A stretch of 64,000 nt of DNA, taken from NCBI GenBank assembly GCA_035515055.1, contig DATJBV010000068.1:1-64000 (forward strand), given 5' to 3'. A program made the position numbers and the translations under genes. Under the pieces are notes generated by a model that saw only the letters and a program-made list of their open reading frames with translations, was not told the origin of the DNA and made no database searches. Each line of letters starts with the position of its first letter. Within the stretch, counting starts at the first letter, position 1. Positions 8,047-14,980 of this stretch are shown here, piece after piece. The DNA comes from Pollutimonas sp035515055. GTDB taxonomy: Bacteria; Pseudomonadota; Gammaproteobacteria; Burkholderiales; Burkholderiaceae_B.

Positions 8047-9288
8047 CTACGCGATTTTTGCGGACAGCACAGAGGCGGCGTCGCGCATGCGGAGTTCCAG
8101 TTCCTCTTGATGAACGTCGTGAGTAACAAAGCCAGCGGCGTTGTCGGGCATTTCGAGGCGCTTTGGATCGCTGAGTGTGTGCTGTATGTCTTCCAGGCCG
8201 CTATCCCAATGCGCGCGCATCGTGGCAAGGCCGAACTGATAGTCCTTATAGTGCGCTTCGTAGGGCTTGTTGCGGTAGATCAGATGGATGACGTTGTACC
8301 GCTTGCTGGAAGAAAGGCTTTCCGCCAGCTGCGCATAATGTTCTTGACCCCGCAGCTCGGCGGGAATGTCTTCCAGCATGCGCAACAGCATCTGGCGCAA
8401 CGCCTGGGTACGGCGGAGTTGATCGGTCACCAGTCGCGTACGGCTCGAATACTGAATGTCTTTTACGCGGTCGGATACTTGGCTCATATTCGACGGCACG
8501 GCACCGCGAGCGCTCCATAAGTCCACTTGAAATACCAGTGTGTCGCGCAGCGGCCGCGTCTCCAGTACTTGCGCCAATGGAGTATTGGACACCAGGCCGC
8601 CATCCCAAAAAAATTCGCCATCGATCTCGACGGCGGCAAACGCCGGAGGGAGGGCGCCCGACGCCATGAAATGCTCGGGGCGCAGCTTTATGTTGGCATT
8701 GTCAAAATAGACGAAGTTGCCGGTGCGCACGTTTACCGCGCCCACCGACACATGGTGCATGCCTGAATTGATGCGATCAAAGTCGCAAAGCCGTTCCAGC
8801 GTTGCCTTTAATGCGCTGGTGTCGTAGTAGCTTGCCGTGTTCGGATCGCCATGCAGTATCGTTGGGGCGGGCGGGAAGCGGGGCCGGAAAAATCCCTTTT
8901 GACCGTCGAGAATGGCGCTCGCGGCATGCATGGCGCTCATGGTCTGCCGCACCGTATCGTTCAAGTTGAACAACGACTGTTCAATGAAAGGATGCAGCGC
9001 GAGGCCGGAGTTCGGCTGGCAAATGGTTTCCCAGAACTCGGTTAGCCGCGCCAGCCGGGTTTCAGGAGGATTGCCCGCGATGATGGCGACATTCAGCGCG
9101 CCTATCGATATACCCGAGAGGCAGCCTGGCTCGATACCCGCTTCTTGCAGGCCCTGGAAAACGCCCGCCTGGTATGCACCCAAGGCACCTCCGCCTTGCA
9201 ACACCAGCGCCACTGTCTGGTACGGAGGCAGGCCGGGAAAAGTGCTCGGCGTCAAATTGACCGGTAATTGCTGCGGATCTTTACTCAT
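8047..9288 (-). CDS. Patatin-like phospholipase
   Basis: A protein of 413 residues. The N-terminal patatin domain has the oxyanion loop GGGALGAYQAG (about residues 32-42), the nucleophile motif GISIG (Ser near 61) and the catalytic Asp in DGGLVSN (about residue 225), forming the Ser-Asp dyad. The C-terminal part (after about residue 270) matches the DUF3734 extension of this bacterial subgroup. Expected activity is lipid acyl hydrolysis; the lipid is unknown. There is no signal peptide, so it is probably cytoplasmic or peripheral. Its ATG overlaps the end of the upstream LysR gene by 8 bases, which implies translational coupling. Confidence 0.88.
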   Translation of the reverse strand: MSKDPQQLPVNLTPSTFPGLPPYQTVALVLQGGGALGAYQAGVFQGLQEAGIEPGCLSGISIGALNVAIIAGNPPETRLARLTEFWETICQPNSGLALHPFIEQSLFNLNDTVRQTMSAMHAASAILDGQKGFFRPRFPPAPTILHGDPNTASYYDTSALKATLERLCDFDRINSGMHHVSVGAVNVRTGNFVYFDNANIKLRPEHFMASGALPPAFAAVEIDGEFFWDGGLVSNTPLAQVLETRPLRDTLVFQVDLWSARGAVPSNMSQVSDRVKDIQYSSRTRLVTDQLRRTQALRQMLLRMLEDIPAELRGQEHYAQLAESLSSSKRYNVIHLIYRNKPYEAHYKDYQFGLATMRAHWDSGLEDIQHTLSDPKRLEMPDNAAGFVTHDVHQEELELRMRDAASVLSAKIA

Positions 9289-10198
9289 GGTTTCCTATAT
9301 GTTCTTCAGCGTTTTCGGGTGTCAGGCTGCGCACAAAGGCATCTATCAAGGCACCGTGATAGCGTGAGGTGTGTAGCACCAGCGATAAGCGCCGGCGCAA
9401 CGGCAGAAATGGCGTATCCAGTATTTTCAATCGGCCGACGGCAACGGCATCCACCGTGGCGGCCTGCGGCAGACAAGCAATACCAAGTCCCGCGATCACC
9501 GCTTGTTTGATGGCTTCTACCTGACCCAGTTCCAAAAAAATACGTCCCGCCGGCAGGGCGGTTAGCATTTGTTCGGCCATGACGCGCATGGCTGAGCCCG
9601 GTTCGCGGAGTATCCATTGTGCATGCTTGAAGTGACGCGCCTTTAGTTCCTCGACTTGGGCCAACGGATGCGACGGCGCCGCGCATACCACCAGGGCATC
9701 GTCGCGCCACGTTGCGACCGCCAGCTGCACATGGTTGACAGGACCCTCGACGCAGCCGACATCGAGCCGGTGCTCCAGCAGGCCATTAATGATACCCGCG
9801 GTATTCTCGACGCTGACCTGCAGCGACACTTGGGGATGCTGTGCGACGAATGGACCAAGCAAGTCGCCCACGAGATAATTGCCAACGGTGTTGCTTGCGC
9901 CTACGCGGAGGGTGCCAGTCAGTGCTTGGGACTCGTCGCCAGCCTGACGCACCAATTCTTGCGTGCGTTCGACAATTTCCTGTGCCTTGGGTAGCAATTC
10001 CTTGCCCCGTGAGTTTAGGCGCAGGCGGCCGCGCTCGCGGTCGAATAGCGCTGTGTTTATCTGGCGTTCGAACTCGGCCAGCGCCATGCTGATCGCGGGC
10101 TGCGTAACCGAAAGGCGCTCCGCCGCCAAGCGTACAGAGCCGGTTGCGGCAATGTTGACGAACACTTCCAGTTGCTTGAGACTAATTCCTATCATCAA
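9281..10198 (-). CDS. LysR-family regulator, YeiE/CysB-like
   Basis: A protein of 305 residues. The winged helix-turn-helix spans about residues 1-65 (LKQLEVFVNIAATGSVRLAAERL, then TQPAISMALAEFE), with a periplasmic-binding-like effector domain after about residue 90. It is divergent from a YeiH-family membrane protein, the same pairing as E. coli yeiE-yeiH, so it most likely regulates that neighbour, possibly in response to sulfur compounds. Two ATGs lie at 10198 and 10195 without a clear ribosome site. The coding start lies inside the first copy of the ATCAATAAA repeat, which suggests autoregulation. Confidence 0.88.
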   Translation of the reverse strand: MMIGISLKQLEVFVNIAATGSVRLAAERLSVTQPAISMALAEFERQINTALFDRERGRLRLNSRGKELLPKAQEIVERTQELVRQAGDESQALTGTLRVGASNTVGNYLVGDLLGPFVAQHPQVSLQVSVENTAGIINGLLEHRLDVGCVEGPVNHVQLAVATWRDDALVVCAAPSHPLAQVEELKARHFKHAQWILREPGSAMRVMAEQMLTALPAGRIFLELGQVEAIKQAVIAGLGIACLPQAATVDAVAVGRLKILDTPFLPLRRRLSLVLHTSRYHGALIDAFVRSLTPENAEEHIGNHE

Positions 10199-10243
10199 TA
10201 AAGTTTATAGCATCAATAAAGAAATGTGAATTTATTTATTGAT
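10194..10243. promoter_or_regulatory. Probable LysR operator between the LysR gene and yeiH
   Basis: ATCAATAAA occurs at 10194-10202 and 10212-10220 as a direct repeat 18 bases apart. It occurs inverted as TTTATTGAT at 10235-10243. The last two form a dyad with a 14-base centre. The gap is much more A+T-rich than its surroundings. It sits between divergent promoters, the usual place for LysR binding. Confidence 0.55.
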
Positions 10244-10288
10244 TTCTTATCCTTAGAATGAAGTCAATTTATTGCATTTTGGACCACA

Positions 10289-11377
10289 ATGGCATATTCC
10301 GGGGTAGTTGAATCGATATCGGCATCGACTGGCGCAGTGCTGGCTCGTCGGCGTGCGCCGGCGCGGCGGAGCGCAGATAGCTCACCCCGGACCCCGTCGG
10401 TGCTATATGGATTGGCATTGGCGGCGGGCATTGCCCTGGTTTCTATGGTTTTGGGACGCATGATGCCGCTGATTGGCGGGCCCGTATTCGGGATTGTGTT
10501 GGGTATGACGGTGCGCAATAGTATTGGCGTTGGCCAGATGTTCCGGCCGGGGCTGCAGTTTGCCTCCAAGAAAGTATTGCAGTGGTCGATTATTGCGCTG
10601 GGCTTCGGCCTGAGCCTGCAGCAGGTTGCGCGCACTGGCATGGATTCATTGTCGGTCACGCTGGTAACGCTATTCGTCGCCTTTGCCTCGGCCTGGATAC
10701 TGGGAAAATGGCTGGGCGTTTCATCCAAGCTGAAAGTCCTTATTGGCGCGGGCACGGCCATTTGCGGCGGGTCGGCTATTGCAGCCGTCACTCCCATCAT
10801 CAAGTCGGACGAACATGAGACGGCGTTCGCCATTTCGACGATCTTTATTTTCAACATCGTTGCCGTGCTGAGCTTCCCATTGCTTGGGCACACGCTGGGG
10901 ATGTCTGACCTGGGGTTCGGTCTATGGGCTGGAACCGCCATCAATGATACGTCGTCTGTCGTTGCCGCAGGCTATAGCTACAGCCAGGCGGCTGGCGACT
11001 ACGCAACCATCGTCAAACTTACGCGCGCGACCCTCATTATTCCAATGTGCGTGGTGTTGGTGTTGATCGAAGCGTGGCGCCACAAGGCACAGGGCGGCGG
11101 CCGATTCAGCCTTGCCAGTATCTTCCCATGGTTCATATTGTGGTTTCTAGTGGCATCGGCTGTCCGTTCAACCGGCATGATCCCGGCTGCCTTGGACGTA
11201 TACATCCAAATGCTCGCGCAATTCCTGATCGTGGTCGCATTAAGCGCCATCGGGCTGTCTTCCGATTTGCGCCGCATGATCACCGCCGGTGCCCGCCCCG
11301 TGTTGCTGGGGCTGGGCGTATGGCTATCGGTGGCGGGCAGCAGCTTGCTGCTTCAATATCTTATGGGCACTTGGTAG
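10289..11377 (+). CDS. yeiH: YeiH-family putative sulfate exporter (UPF0324)
   Basis: A protein of 362 residues with about ten membrane segments after a basic 35-residue N-terminal tail. The family motifs LIGAGTAICGGSAIAAVTP and GTAINDTSSVVAAGYSY are both clear (about residues 150-235). Homologues are annotated as putative sulfate exporters because some lie in taurine or sulfonate clusters; transport has been shown for few of them. The divergent YeiE-like LysR gene and shared operator indicate specific induction. No sulfonate catabolic gene lies nearby, so the substrate remains open. Confidence 0.87.
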   Translation: MAYSGVVESISASTGAVLARRRAPARRSADSSPRTPSVLYGLALAAGIALVSMVLGRMMPLIGGPVFGIVLGMTVRNSIGVGQMFRPGLQFASKKVLQWSIIALGFGLSLQQVARTGMDSLSVTLVTLFVAFASAWILGKWLGVSSKLKVLIGAGTAICGGSAIAAVTPIIKSDEHETAFAISTIFIFNIVAVLSFPLLGHTLGMSDLGFGLWAGTAINDTSSVVAAGYSYSQAAGDYATIVKLTRATLIIPMCVVLVLIEAWRHKAQGGGRFSLASIFPWFILWFLVASAVRSTGMIPAALDVYIQMLAQFLIVVALSAIGLSSDLRRMITAGARPVLLGLGVWLSVAGSSLLLQYLMGTW

Positions 11378-11397
11378 CGCGGCGCCTGATATCAGGC

Positions 11398-11778
11398 TTA
11401 CGCGAACCAGGAAGCGGGACTGCGGTTCAGTGCGACCCCAACGATATAAGCAAAAATCGCAATGGCGATGAGAGCGGCCATGCCCCGCGTTTTAGGTGTT
11501 TTGCCGCGCTTGATGGCGACCGTTCCCACACCGATATAAACGAGCAGCAGGACGATTTTGGTGAGCACCCATGGCTGGTTGCCCGCTGGACCCAACATAA
11601 TGGACAAGGTAATGCCGCAAACCAGCAAAACGGTGTCGACTATGTGCGGAACTATCTTCACGACCCGGCGTTGAAGCAGGGCGGAGCCGGTCACCGACCA
11701 GTATGCCCGTATCGTGAAGAATATGATGCTAAGCGTCGCAGCTGTTACGTGCAGGTGTTTGATTGCCAGGTAGTTCAT
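11398..11778 (-). CDS. SirB2-family membrane protein
   Basis: A protein of 126 residues with four hydrophobic segments. It has the SirB2 pattern: an early IKHLHVTAATLSIIFFTIR stretch and a conserved basic ending RGKTPKTRGMA before the last helix. The family is named after a Salmonella gene near sirC but has no established activity. The start was set at ATG 11778; the upstream in-frame extension to 11946 is a polar, unconserved-looking stretch. It is convergent with yeiH, whose stop lies 20 bases away. Confidence 0.8.
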   Translation of the reverse strand: MNYLAIKHLHVTAATLSIIFFTIRAYWSVTGSALLQRRVVKIVPHIVDTVLLVCGITLSIMLGPAGNQPWVLTKIVLLLVYIGVGTVAIKRGKTPKTRGMAALIAIAIFAYIVGVALNRSPASWFA

Positions 11779-12022
11779 GGTTTCTTTTTGAGCGAAAACA
11801 AAGCGGCTAGTATAAGTGAACTGGGTTTCTAAGCTGATGGCGTGCGTTCGTGTCTGGTATTTAGAACCGGCGCCTTGCGCCAGCCCCGCACCGATGCCCA
11901 ATAGGCCAGGCAGGCTGGCCGTATTGGACGAGCGCATGCCGCCCACTCGCGACGTGTAGGCAGAAAGGCCCGCGATGCGTAATCGCCAAGGCTATCCGGA
12001 ATGCGACGTATTACTCTCCTGA

Positions 12023-12051
12023 TTGCGACGTACGCAAACTTCGTTTATGGT
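12023..12051 (+). promoter_or_regulatory. Candidate promoter of the tautomerase gene
   Basis: TTGCGA (12023-12028) and TATGGT (12046-12051) are spaced by 17 bases and lie 32 bases before the tautomerase ATG. The -35 is inside one of two TGCGACGTA direct repeats (12002-12010 and 12024-12032; 22 bases apart, close to two helical turns), which could be a regulator site. The rest of the 305-base gap 11779-12083 shows no supported gene. Confidence 0.35.
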
Positions 12052-12083
12052 ATGGCACCTTCCCATTTCATCGCGAGCCCTTA

Positions 12084-12458
12084 ATGCCCTACGTCACCAT
12101 CTCCGCCTCGTCCAGTTTTACAGCCGAACAGAAAAAGCAATTGCTTCAGCGCAGCAGCGATGCCGTCGTTGACAGCATCGGAGCGCCGTTGGCAAGTGTC
12201 CGCGTCATGCTGCACGAGCTGGCCGCCGGCCAGTTCCTGAATGCCGGAAAATTCGACACGTTGGGCGTGATGTTCGTCGTCGAGCTTATCGAGGGGCGTA
12301 CAGAGGAACTCAAGGCAGCCTTGATACGGTCGCTCAGCCGGGTGGGGTACGAGGCAACGGGGTTGTCGGAAAGCGAAGTGCGCGTTCGAATTATTGATTT
12401 CCCCAAGGAAAACATGGGAATGGCGGGCGGCGTCAGCGCCCTTGCAGTGGCGCGTTGA
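12084..12458 (+). CDS. Tautomerase-superfamily protein
   Basis: A protein of 124 residues. Met is followed directly by Pro (MPYVTIS), the N-terminal catalytic Pro-1 of the 4-oxalocrotonate tautomerase superfamily. The length is about twice that of 4-OT subunits and fits the longer single-chain or two-motif members (the cis-CaaD/MSAD-like size class). The first beta-alpha-beta unit covers about residues 1-65, and a second part (SESEVRVRIIDFPKENMGMAGG) ends the protein. The substrate cannot be assigned. It is convergent with norR, 11 bases apart. Confidence 0.8.
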   Translation: MPYVTISASSSFTAEQKKQLLQRSSDAVVDSIGAPLASVRVMLHELAAGQFLNAGKFDTLGVMFVVELIEGRTEELKAALIRSLSRVGYEATGLSESEVRVRIIDFPKENMGMAGGVSALAVAR

Positions 12459-12469
12459 CACGCAGCACC

Positions 12470-14137
12470 TTACTTTAGGCCAAGTTTTTTTGCCAGCTTG
12501 TGCAGATTGCTGGAGTCCAGTTCCAGAGAACGGGCCGCCTGCGCCCAGTTGTAGTCGTTCAAGGACAAGGCTTGCTGTATGGCCTGACGCTGGCAGTCCT
12601 CGAGCGCGGCGCGCATCGGGACAGCCTTCGGCCTTGGCGCCGGCGCCCCGTAGGGAACGGCGGAACCCTGGTTCAACGATGAGCCTGGCCCGTAAAACGG
12701 TTCGCTGGCGTATAAGTCGTCATCCATTTCTTTGGCGGTAAAGTCGTCCATCCCGTTGCCCACCATGCCTATCAACCCTTCGCGCGGTATCCGGATCTCC
12801 TGGGCCGGGTCGCCGGCGGGCGTCGCTACGTCCAGGTCCAGCAGATCGGGGCTTAAGGTCAGGATCTGATCGCGCGAGGCGCCTCGGCTAAGCATCTTCA
12901 AGGCGGCCCGGCTGATCACGTGTTCCAGTTCCCGCACGTTGCCCGGCCAACCATAGCTCGTAAGCGCGCGTTCCGCCGCATACGACAGGCGCAGCCCTCT
13001 TAGCCCCAACCGGGCGCGGTTGAATTCCAGGAAGTGACCCGCCAGTATCTGTACATCGTGATCGCGCTCACGCAATGGCGGGATATGCACGGGATAAACC
13101 GATAGACGGTGGTACAGATCGGTCCGGAAGTCGCCGGCCACAGTGCTTTCTTTCAGTTGCCGGTTGGTGGCCGCAATGATGCGCACATCGGTCTTTATGG
13201 TGTCATCCGTGCCCAGCCGCTGGATTTCGCCATTTTGCAGTACCCGCAAGAGTTTCGCCTGGATCGCGAGCGACAGCTCGCCGACCTCGTCCAGGAATAA
13301 GGTGCCGCCTTGTGCGGCCTCGAAGCGGCCAGCCCTGTCGTTGGTCGCGCCCGAAAATGCTCCTTTCACATGGCCGAATAATTCGCTTTCCGCCAGGGAG
13401 TCGGGAAGGGCGGCGCAATTGACGTGAACCATGGGTTTGCGGCTCCGGCGGGAATGGCGGTGCACCCGTCGGGCGAAAAGCTCCTTGCCTACGCCGGTCT
13501 CGCCCAAGAGCAATACCGGTAAATCCGAGTCAGCCACGATGTCGAGCTCATGCAGCAGCCCGGTGATGGCCTCGCTCGTGCCCAGGATTTCGTTTTCATC
13601 GATGATTTGCATGGAATCGCTGACACTGCTGCCCAACTGGCGCAGGTTTCGATTCTCTTTTTCGAGCGCGGTAATCCGTACCGCCGCCTCGATCATCATT
13701 CCGTAGCGCTGCAAATCGGCTTTGGCGGCGGCATCGAAGGTGCCGGTCCGCAGGGCGTCGAGGGTGATGGCGCCCCACAACCGTCCCTCGATATGCAGGC
13801 TGATCCCCAGGCAGTCATGCACTGGCAGCGGCAAACCCTTGCGGTCGTCGAGCAAGCCATCGTATGGGTCGGGCAGGACGCTATCGGGTTCGAACCAAGT
13901 CGGTTCGCGACGCGAAAGTATGGCCGCGAACCGCGGATGCTGGGCCACTACGAAGCGACGCCCCAGCGCCTCGTGGGCGAATCCGGATGCCGCAACCAGG
14001 CGCAGGCTATCGGTATCCAGGCTGAGCAGCCCGACCGCATCGCAATGAAAGCGCTCTCGTAAGGTGTGAACGGCGCGCTGCAGGCGTACCGCATTTGGCA
14101 GGTCGGTGACCAGGTCGGCCAGTATGAGTTGATCCAT
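12470..14137 (-). CDS. norR: NorR, nitric-oxide-responsive sigma-54 activator
   Basis: A protein of 555 residues in three domains. A GAF sensor domain spans about 1-180 and binds non-haem iron that senses NO in characterised NorR. The AAA+ domain (about 190-430) has Walker A GETGVGKE, GAFSGA in the GAFTGA loop that contacts sigma-54, and Walker B GGTLFLDEVGEL. A Fis-type helix-turn-helix ends the chain (DCQRQAIQQALSLNDYNWAQAARSLELD). A linker of about 75 residues before the HTH is rich in Pro and Gly. It is divergent from the repair protein and NO reductase genes. A NorR site begins three bases before its own ATG, so it probably represses itself. Confidence 0.95.
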   Translation of the reverse strand: MDQLILADLVTDLPNAVRLQRAVHTLRERFHCDAVGLLSLDTDSLRLVAASGFAHEALGRRFVVAQHPRFAAILSRREPTWFEPDSVLPDPYDGLLDDRKGLPLPVHDCLGISLHIEGRLWGAITLDALRTGTFDAAAKADLQRYGMMIEAAVRITALEKENRNLRQLGSSVSDSMQIIDENEILGTSEAITGLLHELDIVADSDLPVLLLGETGVGKELFARRVHRHSRRSRKPMVHVNCAALPDSLAESELFGHVKGAFSGATNDRAGRFEAAQGGTLFLDEVGELSLAIQAKLLRVLQNGEIQRLGTDDTIKTDVRIIAATNRQLKESTVAGDFRTDLYHRLSVYPVHIPPLRERDHDVQILAGHFLEFNRARLGLRGLRLSYAAERALTSYGWPGNVRELEHVISRAALKMLSRGASRDQILTLSPDLLDLDVATPAGDPAQEIRIPREGLIGMVGNGMDDFTAKEMDDDLYASEPFYGPGSSLNQGSAVPYGAPAPRPKAVPMRAALEDCQRQAIQQALSLNDYNWAQAARSLELDSSNLHKLAKKLGLK

Positions 14138-14140
14138 GGG

Positions 14141-14197
14141 GGTGAATTATACCGTCTAAGGGTAGTGTAAACCCTGTGTGGCGGGGTGAAATTTACC
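14141..14197. promoter_or_regulatory. Three NorR enhancer sites
   Basis: Three exact GGT-N7-ACC elements lie in the divergent gap: GGTGAATTATACC (14141-14153), GGTAGTGTAAACC (14161-14173) and GGTGAAATTTACC (14185-14197). Their centres are 20 and 24 bases apart. The known E. coli NorR target has three GT-N7-AC sites upstream of norVW that nucleate one hexamer; the same count is present here. Confidence 0.88.
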
Positions 14198-14237
14198 TCA
14201 TTTTTATAAACCTATTGAAAGCTAAGGAAATAAAAAC

Positions 14238-14253
14238 TGGCATGGATATTGCG
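14238..14253 (+). promoter_or_regulatory. Sigma-54 (-24/-12) promoter
   Basis: TGGCATG-GATA-TTGCG matches TGGCAYR-N4-TTGCW at the invariant GG and GC, spaced as required. It lies 41 bases after the last NorR site and 37 bases before the repair-protein ATG. It should drive the repair gene and norB together. Confidence 0.88.
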
Positions 14254-14290
14254 TATGTGTGCGAGACAGCCGCATTACAGGAAGAAGTAT

Positions 14291-14980
14291 ATGAATAGAA
14301 ATCTGCCGGATCAAACGCTGGGCGCACTCGCCAGCGCCATTCCAGGCGCCACGCGTATTTTCCAGGAGTTGCAGCTGGACTTTTGCTGCGGCGGCAACAA
14401 GTCGCTCGCCGAAGCGGTGCAAGAGCGCGGCTTGGACCTGGCGGCTGTTCTAGCCGTTCTGGTCGGCCTGGAATCAGACCCTGGTGCGAACGCCGACTGG
14501 CGAAGCTTTACGCCGGCTGAGCTGGTAGCGCATATTGTGACGCGTTTCCACGAGCGGCATCGGGTCCAATTGCCTGAGCTCATCCGTTTATCGCGCCGTG
14601 TCGAGCATGTTCACGCCGGCAAGCCCGGCTGCCCCACAGGGCTCGCCGAAGCGCTGGAAGGTCTGCAGCAAGAACTCGAAAGCCACATGATGAAAGAAGA
14701 GCAGGTGCTCTTTCCCATGTTGGCGCGCGGCCTTCAAGCCCAGGCCCAGGCCCCGATCGCGGTCATGCGCTTCGAGCATGAGCAGCATGGCAACGCGCTC
14801 GACAGCCTCATGAGCCTGACCAACAACATTACAACGCCGGCTAACGCGTGCAATACATGGCGCGCACTGTACGGCGGCCTCAAAGCTTTCAGGGAAGATT
14901 TGATGCAGCACATTCATCTTGAGAACAATGTGTTGTTTTTAAATGCCTCAAACGCAGCAAAAGGAGCTCATCATGCGTGA
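14291..14980 (+). CDS. RIC family di-iron Fe-S cluster repair protein (YtfE/ScdA/DnrN)
   Basis: A protein of 229 residues. The N-terminal ScdA_N segment contains DFCCGGNKSLAEA (about residues 31-43). A hemerythrin-like domain follows, with His and Glu ligands in HIVTRFHERHRVQLPEL, ESHMMKEEQVLFP, RFEHEQHGNALD and LMQHIHLENNVLF. RIC proteins repair iron-sulfur clusters damaged by NO and peroxide. The start was set at MNRNLPD (14291), with AGGAAG upstream; the longer reading from 14249 begins inside the -12 promoter element. It overlaps norB by 8 bases, so the two are translationally coupled. Confidence 0.92.
   Translation: MNRNLPDQTLGALASAIPGATRIFQELQLDFCCGGNKSLAEAVQERGLDLAAVLAVLVGLESDPGANADWRSFTPAELVAHIVTRFHERHRVQLPELIRLSRRVEHVHAGKPGCPTGLAEALEGLQQELESHMMKEEQVLFPMLARGLQAQAQAPIAVMRFEHEQHGNALDSLMSLTNNITTPANACNTWRALYGGLKAFREDLMQHIHLENNVLFLNASNAAKGAHHA

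Noticed and set aside
7753..8520. 255-codon plus-strand frame over the acidic gene and patatin gene
   Set aside because: It crosses two better-supported genes in other frames and has no recognisable motif.
11384..11397. Perfect palindrome GCCTGATATCAGGC between yeiH and the SirB2 gene
   Set aside because: There is no loop space and no T-run, so it is a poor terminator. It could be a protein site, but nothing supports a specific one.
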